A stretch of 64,000 nt of DNA, taken from contig JBFMDH010000004.1 in NCBI GenBank assembly GCA_040754075.1, positions 62,001 through 126,000 of the forward strand, read 5' to 3'. The position numbers and the translations under genes were made by a program. Shown here one piece after another: positions 47,134-55,728 of the stretch (position 1 is the first letter of the stretch; each line of letters opens with the position of its first letter). The stretch comes from Acidobacteriota bacterium. GTDB lineage: Bacteria; Acidobacteriota; Blastocatellia; UBA7656. The notes beneath the pieces were generated by a model. It was not told where the DNA came from. It did no database searches and worked only from the letters and a program-made list of their open reading frames with translations.

Positions 47134-47952
47134 ATGATGCACATGGATTTAAAGAAAATCGCCCCGCCGATTCATCTCAAAAATTATGTCCGGTATTTTT
47201 GGACGTTGGATAATAACGCTCGGCAATCCGCTAAAACATTCAGAATTTTTGCTGACGGCTGTCCGGGACTGATCTTCAATCAATCCGAAAAGTGCATCAT
47301 TTATCAAAATAATGAAAAACGATTACCCGATATTTTTTTATACGGGCAGGCAACAACCCATAATGAACTGAATCTGACGGGGCATTTGAGCCTTATCGGG
47401 GCTTATTTTTATCCGAATGCCTTAAAAGCAATCTTCGGTCTGGATGCCGATGAGCTTACCGATTCCTGCGCCGACTTGAATCCTCTTGCCGAAAAGCAGG
47501 GCGTTTGCCTTGCGGAAAAACTTTCGGGAGCCACTTCTACACCTCATCAAATCGAAATGATTTCGCGGTATCTGTTTCAGCAACTACAAAAAAATGCGGC
47601 TTCTCAAAGCGCCGTCATTCAATATGCCATATCGCAAATCGTTGAATCAGCGGGAAAGATTGCTCTTGGTGATTTGCGCAAAGACCTGGGGTTGTCGGAA
47701 AGAAGTCTTGAGCGCAAGTTCAGGCAAGAGGTTGGCATTTCGCCCAAACTGTTTTCGAGAATCCGGCGTTTTCAAGTGTCTTTAGAGCAAATAAGAAAAA
47801 ACCGCTATCGCAATCTTTCCGACATTGCCTACGACAATGATTACGCCGACCAATCGCATTTTATCCGCGCCTTTCGTGAATTTAGCGGATTCTCGCCTTA
47901 TCAATTTCAAAAATCGTCTAACGAAATCATCGAAAATATGTCCGAATTGTAA
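47134..47952 (+). CDS. AraC-family transcriptional regulator (272 aa)
   Basis: The N-terminal ~160 residues are a cupin-like sensor (APPIHLKNYVRYFWTLDN, LNLTGHLSLIGAYFYPNAL). The C-terminal ~100 residues carry two helix-turn-helix motifs: LGDLRKDLGLSERSLERKFRQEVGISP and LSDIAYDNDYADQSHFIRAFREFSGFSPYQFQ. The second is the classical AraC/XylS signature. The protein should bind DNA and respond to a small ligand. The NAD(P)-binding gene 80 bp downstream in the same direction is a likely target. Confidence 0.9.
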   Translation: MMHMDLKKIAPPIHLKNYVRYFWTLDNNARQSAKTFRIFADGCPGLIFNQSEKCIIYQNNEKRLPDIFLYGQATTHNELNLTGHLSLIGAYFYPNALKAIFGLDADELTDSCADLNPLAEKQGVCLAEKLSGATSTPHQIEMISRYLFQQLQKNAASQSAVIQYAISQIVESAGKIALGDLRKDLGLSERSLERKFRQEVGISPKLFSRIRRFQVSLEQIRKNRYRNLSDIAYDNDYADQSHFIRAFREFSGFSPYQFQKSSNEIIENMSEL

Positions 47953-48034
47953 AGCTGAACGGCTGTCGGTTTTGTTCTATTTTTTTCGTTTCAGGTGTCG
48001 TAAGTTCCCAAACGTGAGGGAGGCTTAAAAGATT

Positions 48035-48670
48035 ATGAATACGAAAAATTTGTTGATTGTTGGAGCAACCGGCGGCACCGGTCGCCAATTGGTCAAGCAG
48101 GCATTGGAACAAAATCAGACGGTGACGGCGTTTGTTCGCAACCCTGCAAAACTCGGTCTTGAACACAAAAATCTATCTATTCTTCAAGGCGATGTGACAG
48201 ATTTTGAAGCGGTCAAACGGGCGGTGAAAAATTGCGATGCGGTGTTATCGGCGCTTGGCGCGCCTGCGAAAGTAAAAGACAATGTGCGTTCCATCGGCAC
48301 ACGAAATATTATTCGGGCGATGGAAGAAACCGGCGTGCAAAGATTTATCTGTATGACGACTCTGGGAATCGGCGACAGTCGTGAAATCCTGCCTTTTTAT
48401 TTTAAATATTTGATTGTGCCGTTGATTTTAAAGGAGGCTTTTGCCGATTCCGAACGGCAGGAAAATTTAATCATGCAGAGCCGCCTCAATTGGACAATCG
48501 TGCGCCCGGCAAATTTAACCGACGGGGCGCGAACCGGAACCTATCAACACGGATTTGCGGCGACCGCTAAAACCAAACTCAAAATTTCCCGCGCTGATGT
48601 TGCCGATTTTATGTTGAAACAATTGAACGATGATAACTACCTGCGGAAAACCCCGGGGATTTCCTACTGA
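48035..48670 (+). CDS. NAD(P)H-binding protein, atypical SDR (NmrA-like) (211 aa)
   Basis: A Rossmann fold with glycine motif VGATGGTGRQLV at the N-terminus and the NADP-favouring TVTAFVRNPAKL stretch. The region ICMTTLGIGDSRE and RLNWTIVRPANLTDG match the flavin-reductase/NmrA-like atypical short-chain dehydrogenases. The catalytic Tyr-x3-Lys is absent, as in this group. GAGGGAGG precedes the ATG. Possibly regulated by the AraC protein upstream. Confidence 0.85.
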   Translation: MNTKNLLIVGATGGTGRQLVKQALEQNQTVTAFVRNPAKLGLEHKNLSILQGDVTDFEAVKRAVKNCDAVLSALGAPAKVKDNVRSIGTRNIIRAMEETGVQRFICMTTLGIGDSREILPFYFKYLIVPLILKEAFADSERQENLIMQSRLNWTIVRPANLTDGARTGTYQHGFAATAKTKLKISRADVADFMLKQLNDDNYLRKTPGISY

Positions 48671-48857
48671 TAAGAAATTATCTATGCGGAGGCAAAATCA
48701 ATAATCAAATTCGATGATTGCTATCAGATACAGCAATCGACGATAAACCTTATTGCCTCAAAGCAACGAGCCTGAGAAGCTTTGACCAATTCCGAACTTG
48801 TCAAACGTTAGCCATAAGACAGTGACCCGATGTGGATTTACGCAGTCTGAGCGCAAA

Positions 48858-49355
48858 TTATCGTTTGAGGGCGAAAAATTTTTCAACGACCTTCGCGTGC
48901 AGCGGGAAAGCCATTTCTTCGGATTGAAAATTTTTTACCACTACACATTCGACGGTTTCTTCGGAAAGCGTGAAATCAGCAAACTCGGAAAGCGCCTGTG
49001 GGTTTGCCAGTCCGAAAATCAACAACGTATTGTCGGGGGCGCTCAACACATTGAAAAGCTCAATCGCATTTGCAGAAATCTCTACACCGGTCTCTTCAAA
49101 GAGTTCCCGCGCCGCTGCCGGTTGCCAGTCTTCACCGGCATTGATGTACCCGCTCGGCAAAGCGAGCTTGCCTTTTTGCGGTTCGATGTTGCGGCGAATC
49201 ATCAACAGTCCGTCATCAACCGGCAATAATAAAACGGCAACCGGCAGCGGATTGATATAGGTGATGTTTTGACAATTGCTGCAACGGCGCGGAAAGTTTT
49301 GCCCTGAGTCAAAGGCTGCGCCGCAATACGAACAATGAGCGTTTTTCGTGTGCAT
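48858..49355 (-). CDS. Nudix hydrolase with N-terminal zinc ribbon (165 aa)
   Basis: Residues 1-32 hold two CxxC pairs (CSYCGAAF, CSNCQN). A Nudix domain follows with the full box GYINAGEDWQPAAARELFEE then TGV (GX5EX7REUXEEXGU). It hydrolyses a nucleoside diphosphate linked to another moiety; the zinc-ribbon layout is typical of NADH-pyrophosphatase-like members. The substrate is not determinable. Intergenic distances are wide on both sides. Confidence 0.9.
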   Translation of the reverse strand: MHTKNAHCSYCGAAFDSGQNFPRRCSNCQNITYINPLPVAVLLLPVDDGLLMIRRNIEPQKGKLALPSGYINAGEDWQPAAARELFEETGVEISANAIELFNVLSAPDNTLLIFGLANPQALSEFADFTLSEETVECVVVKNFQSEEMAFPLHAKVVEKFFALKR

Positions 49356-50060
49356 AGCGCCCTCCTGTTTATCACCCCTGAGGTTAGTGCGGTCAAGTTT
49401 AAAGCTGAAAAAAAATTATTTAGCAAATTTGCAGAATTTTTTTTCTATCTTCCGTCTTCAAATTTCGTGGGCAATTGGCGCATAGCAGTAACTCGAAAAT
49501 GAAATAGCAGTATGGAAGTTTGCATACGACCTCCTTTCCGTCAAATCCTCCAATACCGACGGGCAACAGCTCTTCCACTTCCGATGATTCACCACCTTCA
49601 ATGCAACGCGCCGACAAAAAACAGGTGAAGATGGGCATCTTCAAAATTGCAGATTAAACCGCTTTACGCATCAGACCCGATAAAGCGGCGCGCGATGCCA
49701 TCTTCAAAAATAAACCAATAACCCTGGAGCCAGAGGTTCAATCCGGTTGAACGGCTCGCCAGTCAGTAGGAGTTTGTGCGCAAGTTCGGACGGGGAACTC
49801 TCTTTGAGGTGTAACTACGGAGCCGGGGCGGCGTCGCGTTGGTTTTTTATTCACTGTAAAGCCAGGCGGCTATCGCAATCAGGATTCCGGTGTTAGGCGT
49901 CTTTCAAGGAGTGGTTTGTCCGGTTGTATTTGCACACACCGTTCTCCTGCACCCTTTCGCTTTTCATCACAGAATAACCATTCGAGTGATTTCCCGGAAA
50001 TCGCTCAGATTAACTTTATCAATAACAACTCACCAACCGGTGAGGAAGGAGTAAACGATT
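49356..50060. other. Long intergenic stretch with one doubtful small ORF
   Basis: No confident gene. A minus-strand ORF (49420-49644, 74 aa, six cysteines, KEVVCKLPYCYFIFELLLCANC) has a weak start context and is listed separately. CCGCTTTA (49658 on) against TAAAGCGG forms a hairpin. GTTCAATCCGGTTGAAC lies near 49736. No promoter was assigned. Confidence 0.4.
49420..49644 (-). CDS. Doubtful small Cys-rich ORF (74 aa)
   Basis: Open frame with several Cys residues and a glycine-rich centre (LLPVGIGGFDGKEVVC). No family, and only a poor ribosome-binding site upstream of the ATG. It could be a real small protein or chance. Confidence 0.2.
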   Translation of the reverse strand: MKMPIFTCFLSARCIEGGESSEVEELLPVGIGGFDGKEVVCKLPYCYFIFELLLCANCPRNLKTEDRKKILQIC

Positions 50061-50462
50061 ATGGCTACAATTACCAACGCGAAACTTACATTGACCCATG
50101 ACCACAATAAAAAAACGGTGCGCGCGGTCGTCACCTGCAATGTCAATTTTACAGCTTTGGAGCAATGTCAGATGAAAGCTTGCCCGCAGGCGCGATTTTT
50201 TAAATTGAAATGTCAACTCTGGGGCGAGGACTCCGGGCTTACCGGAGCCGATGATTTCCTCTTCACTTATGCAACGGTGTTCTTCTTCCCAGACCCCTCG
50301 CCCGCTGCAACCGAAAGTCGAACCTTTGACGTGCTGCTTGGAGAAGGCGTTTTGGATGAAGATTGGGGACAAGATGAGGTCTATGGGCTGCTCAGACTCA
50401 CCAACCTCGGCACCCTGGTTGAAGTGAAGAAAAAAACCAACGTCGTTTCACACCACTTTTAA
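50061..50462 (+). CDS. Hypothetical protein (133 aa)
   Basis: A strong ribosome-binding site (GAGGAAGGAG) precedes the ATG, so it is likely expressed. A soluble protein with alternating beta strands (TITNAKLTLTHDHNKKTVRAVVTCNVNF; FTYATVFFFP; DEVYGLLRLTNLGTLVEVKK) and no signal peptide. The strands suggest a beta sandwich. No family recognised. A good terminator follows at 50614. Confidence 0.65.
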   Translation: MATITNAKLTLTHDHNKKTVRAVVTCNVNFTALEQCQMKACPQARFFKLKCQLWGEDSGLTGADDFLFTYATVFFFPDPSPAATESRTFDVLLGEGVLDEDWGQDEVYGLLRLTNLGTLVEVKKKTNVVSHHF

Positions 50463-50613
50463 TCGCAGACTGGAAAACCCGCGGCGATAAAGCGAATGAC
50501 AAAACCACGCAGTTAATGAAAAATTCGCAAAATTGTCTTCGCCTTCTGCGGCTGAAAAAAGGCAAACCATGTATCGATAAATTGCCGGTTTTGTGAAACC
50601 GAATCTATTTTCG

Positions 50614-50661
50614 AGTCTTGTGCAGGCGAGGGCTTTACCGGGTTGCACAAGACTCTTTTTA
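50614..50661 (+). terminator. Intrinsic terminator after the 50061 gene
   Basis: AGTCTTGTGCA (50614-50624) pairs with TGCACAAGACT (50644-50654), followed by CTTTTTAT. The 11-bp stem is perfect. It also separates this gene from the convergent regulator at 50668. Confidence 0.8.
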
Positions 50662-50667
50662 TGTTGA

Positions 50668-52668
50668 TCAATAATTGGCTACCAGATTTTGAATGTCCTG
50701 AAAATTCGGGTCTTCGAGTAAAGGTTTAATTCGTGGGTCAAAGCGTATATCGAATCGCGCCACCGATTTTTTCTCAAGCACTTTTTTTAACCACTCTGCC
50801 GCTTCGACTCGTTTACCCAACCCGCATTTGATAATGACGATGCTGAGCAGCGCGCTGCCGTCTTCAGCGGCAAGTTTTTCAAGTTGCGCGATTCGTCTTT
50901 CTGCTTCGTCGGCTTTGCCGAGCACCCCGTACAGATGACCGAGCGATTCCAGTGAATAGAGATTGTCTTTCTGCCGCGCATCATATTTTTGCAGATAATC
51001 GAGCGCCTGTTGATACTGACCTTTCTGCTCATAGGATTGCCCCAGGGTTAAATAAGCGTTATAGAAATTCGGATCAACTTCCAGAATTTTCTGGCATTGT
51101 TCAATTGCCTGATCGTACTGCCCGGTTAAATAGAGCAGGTTGGCATAAGCTGAACTGTTGATGACCGCGACAGGGTCTAACTCTGCGGCTTTCTGCATTT
51201 CATTCAACGCCAGATTGAGTTGCTCGCGATTTAACAGAAACCAGCCGTAACGCACGTGCGCCGTCGAGTAGTTGGGGTCTAATTGCAGAGCCTTCTTGTA
51301 AGCCTTCTCGGCATTTTCAATGTCGCGTTTATACGAAGTCAACACCAGCGCCTTGGCGGTGTGCGCTTCGGCGAGCGTATCATCAATCGCTAATGCTCGA
51401 TTGGCAGCGGCTTCGGCTTTCTCAAAATAGTCGCGCCGTTTTTCCATATCTGATGAGCGAATCGCTAACAGTCCGTAAGCGTCCGCAAGCATGGCATAGG
51501 CTTTTGCGTAGTTGGCATCGAGCGCGATGGCTCTTTGAAATTGTTCGATGCCTTTTTCAATGCCGCCCTGTTCGCGCCGCGTCCAGAAAAAAACGCCGCG
51601 AATATAAGTGTTATAGGCTTCGAGATTATCTGTGTGATTGCGCCGCAGTTTTTGTTTGTCGTCGTTGTTGATTCTGAGGGTCAACGCCTGGGCGACCTGT
51701 TCGGAAATCGAATCCTGCACGCGGAAAATATTGCCGATTTCTTCATCGAATTGCTCAGCCCAGAGATGCCTGCCATCTTTAATGTTGATGAGTTGCACGC
51801 GAACCCGAACCCGTTGATTGACTCGTTGCACGGTGCCTTCCATCACCACATCAACGCCCAGTTCGCGTCCCGCCGCGAGCGGGTCAACCTGGCGTTCATT
51901 GTAAGTTAAGATGGCGCTTGTGGGGCGCACCGAAAGATTTTCGAGTTTACTCAGTTTGGCAATCAAGGCGTCAGCCATTCCGAGTTCAAGACAACCATCA
52001 CAATCGGAATTGGAGTTGAGCAATTTGAAAGGCAATATGGCAATCGATTTGAACTCTTCGCGTGGCGCAGCCAGTTTTTTAATTAACCAAAAGCCCGCAA
52101 CCATGATGAGTAAAATCAAGGCGGCAATCATGGCTGCCTTTTTCAGATTGAATTTAGGTTGCGGATGGCTTTCAGCTTTGAGGGTTTCACTTTGAACCGG
52201 GGTTTCGTCGTTCACGGTTGGCGCGAGGTTAGTAACCGGCGTTGCGCCGGATTTTGCCAGCCCTGGCTCCGTTGATTTTTCATTTGCGGCGATGGTCGCA
52301 ACCCCGTTTTGACTGAACCTCAGCGCCGATGGCGTAGCAAAAATTTTTCTCACCTCGGCAACAAAACTATAACCGCGTTTCGGAATCGTGACGATGAATT
52401 TATGTTCGCCGGGAGTTTCGCCGAGCGATTTTCTGACCAGTGAAATGTAATAGGTTAAATTGCCTTCTTCGACGAAAGTGTCAGGCCAGACCTTTTTAAT
52501 GATGGTCTCTTTTTCAAGTACGGTGCCGTGATGTTCGATGAGCAGCAATAAAATGTCGAAAGCTTTGGGCGGCAAATCCACCGGCGATTGCTCGCTGAGG
52601 AGCAGTCGCTTGACGACATCCAGTCGATAATTTGCAAATTCATAATAGAGCGGATGTTCTTGCGCCAT
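50668..52668 (-). CDS. Membrane-bound winged-helix / TPR regulator (666 aa)
   Basis: Residues ~8-105 form a CadC/OmpR-like winged helix (PPKAFDILLLLIEHHGTVLEKETIIKKVWPDTFVEE..., IVTIPKRGYSFVAEV). One transmembrane helix (about 175-198) follows. Residues ~205-340 resemble the FlgO/TolB-type domain seen after such helices (SIAILPFKLL, MADALIAKLSKLENLSVRPTSAIL, GREL-GVDVVMEGTVQR, LWAEQFDEE). The last ~300 residues are TPR units (YAKAYAMLADAYGLLAI; NFYNAYLTLGQSYEQKGQYQQALDYLQ). It is a one-component sensor that would bind DNA from the membrane. Such architectures are frequent in Acidobacteriota. Confidence 0.88.
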   Translation of the reverse strand: MAQEHPLYYEFANYRLDVVKRLLLSEQSPVDLPPKAFDILLLLIEHHGTVLEKETIIKKVWPDTFVEEGNLTYYISLVRKSLGETPGEHKFIVTIPKRGYSFVAEVRKIFATPSALRFSQNGVATIAANEKSTEPGLAKSGATPVTNLAPTVNDETPVQSETLKAESHPQPKFNLKKAAMIAALILLIMVAGFWLIKKLAAPREEFKSIAILPFKLLNSNSDCDGCLELGMADALIAKLSKLENLSVRPTSAILTYNERQVDPLAAGRELGVDVVMEGTVQRVNQRVRVRVQLINIKDGRHLWAEQFDEEIGNIFRVQDSISEQVAQALTLRINNDDKQKLRRNHTDNLEAYNTYIRGVFFWTRREQGGIEKGIEQFQRAIALDANYAKAYAMLADAYGLLAIRSSDMEKRRDYFEKAEAAANRALAIDDTLAEAHTAKALVLTSYKRDIENAEKAYKKALQLDPNYSTAHVRYGWFLLNREQLNLALNEMQKAAELDPVAVINSSAYANLLYLTGQYDQAIEQCQKILEVDPNFYNAYLTLGQSYEQKGQYQQALDYLQKYDARQKDNLYSLESLGHLYGVLGKADEAERRIAQLEKLAAEDGSALLSIVIIKCGLGKRVEAAEWLKKVLEKKSVARFDIRFDPRIKPLLEDPNFQDIQNLVANY

Positions 52669-53081
52669 CGGGAGACCTGACCAACCAAATGAAAAAAACA
52701 GACCTTCATCAGAGCTATTTGTTTAAGCCTCTGAAAAATTTAACGGTGTGAAGGCACCGGTTTTGTGAGCATATCGGGCTGTCGCGCCAGTTTATCAGAA
52801 TTCGATGGTTGAAAAAAGAATCCCTCGCCAAGCGACATGAGAGATTTACACTTTTACAACTTTTTACAAGTTTTTCAAGAAAATGACGGTTTTAACCAAT
52901 GGGTTGCCAAACAAAGAAAAATTAAACTTTCCTGAGTGCCGGATTAAGGACATTAAAGCGCGCCTTCCTCTATGTTGCTAAAGCGATAAACGCAACGGCG
53001 GTTTCATCAGGCTTTCAGGAAAGCGTGATCTATCGCTGGCTACATTTTAGTAATGATGAAAAAAATTGCCGATGCGTTAGA

Positions 53082-53210
53082 TGTTTGAAAGCCATCGGTT
53101 TCAGCCTGAGCGGATAGTTTGGGTGTGAGCGAAATAAGAATAGAAACAAGGTCCTCCCTGTTGATAATCTTGTGTGTAATCTCAGGCTGAAACCAATGGC
53201 TTTGAAACCG
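53082..53210. repeat. MITE-like inverted repeat
   Basis: Left arm GAAAGCCATCGGTTTCAGCC to about 53110 and right arm CTCAGGCTGAAACCAATGGC from 53181 match as a reverse-complement pair over 29 bp with three mismatches. About 70 bp separate them. No transposase lies inside, so it looks like a miniature element or a large stem-loop. Its arms contain a GGTTTCAGCCTGAG core. Confidence 0.55.
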
Positions 53211-53245
53211 AGAGCAAAAATTATTTTTCCAGCCAGTAAATCATC

Positions 53246-53273
53246 AAAGGGAGGAGTGCATTCCTCTCCCTTT
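53246..53273. terminator. Hairpin upstream of the Fis-like gene
   Basis: AAAGGGAG-type left arm (53246 on) pairs with CTCCCTTT (ending 53273), with a short loop. It is followed by ATGGCATAATG rather than a T run. Confidence 0.3.
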
Positions 53274-53363
53274 ATGGCATAATGCAGAGCGTACCTTTAA
53301 TGGTGTCCCAGCTAATAACACCTCCAGCCGAAAACCTAATCAAGAAGAGGATGATGACTGATA

Positions 53364-53696
53364 ATGAACTTGAAGGAAGTAAATCAAGCGTCAGAAACAG
53401 AATTGAATGAGCCACAAGAGCTTCAAATACTGAGAGAAAAAATCGAGAATCTGAGGAAAATGGCGATGAGTGTGGTTGCCGAAGTCGAAGCCTTGGGCAA
53501 CGTTAAAATTATTGATGTGAATTCCGGCATCAATATTCAGGATGAAATGCGCGACTATGAAAAGTATTTGATTCAGCGGGCGCTCTGGCATACCAGCGGT
53601 AATCAGGCGCGCGCTGCCGAACTTCTGGGCTTGCGGGCGACGACGCTCAACGAAAAAATCAAACGCTATAATATTCAAGCGCCGGTGCGACATTAG
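53364..53696 (+). CDS. Fis-type helix-turn-helix protein (110 aa)
   Basis: The C-terminal ~40 residues are a Fis/NtrC-type HTH (YEKYLIQRALWHTSGNQARAAELLGLRATTLNEKIKRYNI). The N-terminal half is a helical coiled-coil-like region (LQILREKIENLRKMAMSVVAEVEAL). Unlike NtrC proteins there is no AAA+ or receiver domain, so it would be a stand-alone DNA-binding protein. GAGG lies 14 bp before ATG 53364, a slightly long spacing. Confidence 0.8.
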   Translation: MNLKEVNQASETELNEPQELQILREKIENLRKMAMSVVAEVEALGNVKIIDVNSGINIQDEMRDYEKYLIQRALWHTSGNQARAAELLGLRATTLNEKIKRYNIQAPVRH

Positions 53697-53727
53697 GGCG
53701 ATTGGCGGATGCCATCATCAATAACCG

Positions 53728-53753
53728 GTTGGGGGTGGCTGGCCACTCCCAAT
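53728..53753 (+). terminator. Hairpin after the Fis-like gene
   Basis: TTGGGGGTGGC pairs with GCCACTCCCAA with one G-T pair, 30 bp past the stop. No T run follows, so termination would be weak. Confidence 0.35.
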
Positions 53754-53940
53754 CAACAATAATGAATAAACGTTTCGTCGGGGCGAAGGTTTGGTCGCCT
53801 GAGCGCAGCCGGCACAAACGATAGCCCTATCGCCGCTAATCCATCGTTGGTTTTGATTTCAACTTGCCAAGCAATCGCTGTTTTGCAAACCGTATGAATG
53901 GCTGGCAACCTTTAAAGCAAAAATAGAAAGTGAAAAACCG

Positions 53941-55239
53941 ATGAGCAAAAATTTTTGGAGAGGGTTGCTTTGTCTACTCGCTTTTTTTATCACCCTTCCA
54001 TTTTCAGTTGTCCAATCGGATGGTCCCACTAAAGACGCGCGCTTCTATCGCCAACAGGCAATGGCGGCATACAAAGCGAAAAACTATGCGGCGTTTGCCG
54101 AAAATCTGGAAAAGGCGTTGCAATTTACTCCTGACCATCCGACTCTGCTTTATAACCTCGCCATCGCTTATGCTTTGTTGAATAGACCGCAAGCGGCTTT
54201 GCAAACCCTCGCGACCGTCGCCGACATGGGACTCATTTATCCGGCAGAAAAAAACGCCGATTTTGATGCGCTCAAAAATAGCGAAGCCTTCCAAGCCATC
54301 ATCAAACGCTTTGCCGGTAATCGCGCGCCGCTCGTGAAAAGTGAATGGGCATTTGGCGTTGAGGAAAAGGGGTTGATTCCCGAAGGGCTTGCTTATGACC
54401 CGACAAGCCAAACTTTTTATCTGAGCAGCATTCATCAACGAAAAATTTTCGCTATCAACCGCCAAGGCGAAGCGCGAGTTTTTGCCGAAGAATCACAAGG
54501 GCTATGGGCAGTCGCAGGCATGAAGGTTGACGCGAAACGAAAAATTTTATGGGCAGCGACAGCGGCGGTCGGGCAGATGGTCAATCTCAATCGCGAAGAT
54601 GAAGGGCGGTCGGGCGTTTTGCAATTCGATTTGCGAACCGGAAAATTATTGAAACGCTTTGAAATTCGCGACCGCGCGAAAAAACACTGGCTCGGCGATG
54701 TGGCAATCAACTCGCGCGGCGAAGTGTTTGCAACCGACAGCCTCGCACCGGCGCTTTACCGGATTCGCCCGCATCAGCGTGAAATCGAACCGGTGATCGA
54801 AGGCGAGCCGTTCGTTTCACCGCAGGGGTTGGCGTTTTCAAGCGACGAAAAACATCTTTTCGTTGCCGATTATGCGAAGGGCATCTTTGAGATTGAGGTG
54901 ACAGCGAAACGCGCCATCAAACTTGCGCCGCCGGTGAATGCAACGCTGCTCGGTATTGACGGCTTATATTTTTATCAAGGCGATTTGCTTGCCGTGCAAA
55001 ACGGTGTGAATCCGCATCGCCTGATTCGCCTGAAATTAAATGATAAGTTAAACGCGATTACCAAAGTTGACCTTGTCGAAGCCAACAATCCGCAGTTCGC
55101 CGAGCCGACGCTTGGCGTGGTGGTCAAAGATGCGTTCTATTTCATCGCCAACAGCCAATGGGATTTGATTGATGACCACGGAAAATTTGCCAGCCTGGAA
55201 AAACTGCAACCCGTCAGGGTGTTAAAGATGAAATTATGA
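53941..55239 (+). CDS. Exported TPR / SMP-30-like propeller protein (432 aa)
   Basis: A signal peptide (RGLLCLLAFFITLPFSVVQS) is followed by a short TPR section (about residues 30-130; YRQQAMAAYKAKNYAAFAENLEKALQF) and a six-bladed-type beta-propeller (about 140-430). Its repeats PEGLAYDPTSQTFYLSSI, SPQGLAFSSDEKHLFVADY and GIDGLYFYQGDLLAVQNG resemble SMP-30/gluconolactonase or NHL sheets. A lactonase role would need metal ligands that were not checked. It probably binds a small molecule or partner outside the cytoplasm. Confidence 0.75.
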   Translation: MSKNFWRGLLCLLAFFITLPFSVVQSDGPTKDARFYRQQAMAAYKAKNYAAFAENLEKALQFTPDHPTLLYNLAIAYALLNRPQAALQTLATVADMGLIYPAEKNADFDALKNSEAFQAIIKRFAGNRAPLVKSEWAFGVEEKGLIPEGLAYDPTSQTFYLSSIHQRKIFAINRQGEARVFAEESQGLWAVAGMKVDAKRKILWAATAAVGQMVNLNREDEGRSGVLQFDLRTGKLLKRFEIRDRAKKHWLGDVAINSRGEVFATDSLAPALYRIRPHQREIEPVIEGEPFVSPQGLAFSSDEKHLFVADYAKGIFEIEVTAKRAIKLAPPVNATLLGIDGLYFYQGDLLAVQNGVNPHRLIRLKLNDKLNAITKVDLVEANNPQFAEPTLGVVVKDAFYFIANSQWDLIDDHGKFASLEKLQPVRVLKMKL

Positions 55240-55482
55240 AGACTTGATTTAGTGGACTACAGTGATTGGCTATCAAACTTTTGGCGGCTGTGTCGCCAAG
55301 CATTTATAACTGCACGGCGGTATATCAGGTTTGAGTAAGCGCATTAAATTGAGTGACCCTATTCAATCTGCAACTTTCGCCTCCTGGGGGTTGAGGTCGA
55401 TTACTTTATTCGCCATCTTTGGCATTCTTTCCCGGTTTTCGATGAACGCAAAACCGCAAGCAACCCCGCTTTTTAAAAAACC

Positions 55483-55498
55483 TACCTACCGGTCGGTA
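55483..55498 (+). promoter_or_regulatory. TetR-family operator-like palindrome
   Basis: TACCTACC followed by GGTCGGTA is a 16-bp palindrome with seven of eight matched pairs, centred on ACCGGT. Operators of TetR-family repressors often have this form. It lies about 230 bp before the receptor gene; no repressor gene is in the window. Confidence 0.45.
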
Positions 55499-55552
55499 AT
55501 TTTACCTTGACAGGATTTTTTCAGAGGAATAGAGTTTTCCCCCCTGAACAAA

Positions 55553-55591
55553 AACGCCGCCAACTCAAAAGGGATTCCCCTGAGCGGCGTT
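55553..55591 (+). terminator. Hairpin upstream of the receptor gene
   Basis: AACGCCGC (55553-55560), 23-nt loop, GCGGCGTT (55584-55591), followed by TCTTGG. It may end a short upstream transcript or attenuate the receptor gene. Confidence 0.4.
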
Positions 55592-55728
55592 TCTTGGTGG
55601 GGAAAGTAAGCTTGATAGTTATCAGTCAAAAAAACAATCGAACACGATTTTTCTACAGGTGACAGGTTGCTGCCGTGCGAACAACCTGCACCGCTGACGT
55701 CAGGGAGAGTTATCCCTTGGGAGGCTAT

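Larger units (their letters stand above)
52669..53363. other. Intergenic region upstream of two divergent genes
   Basis: No gene. It contains a long imperfect inverted repeat (53082-53210, listed separately) and a hairpin near 53246-53273. Between 52900 and 53080 nothing was recognised. Confidence 0.5.
55240..55728. other. Intergenic region with a TetR-like operator and a hairpin
   Basis: No gene. It contains TACCTACCGGTCGGTA (55483-55498, see its own entry) and a hairpin AACGCCGC/GCGGCGTT (55553-55591). The rest shows nothing clear. Confidence 0.4.

Noticed and set aside
52900-53080. A transposase-like FQESVIYRWL fragment near the MITE-like repeat.
   Set aside because: Only a few residues, no continuous frame; could be chance.
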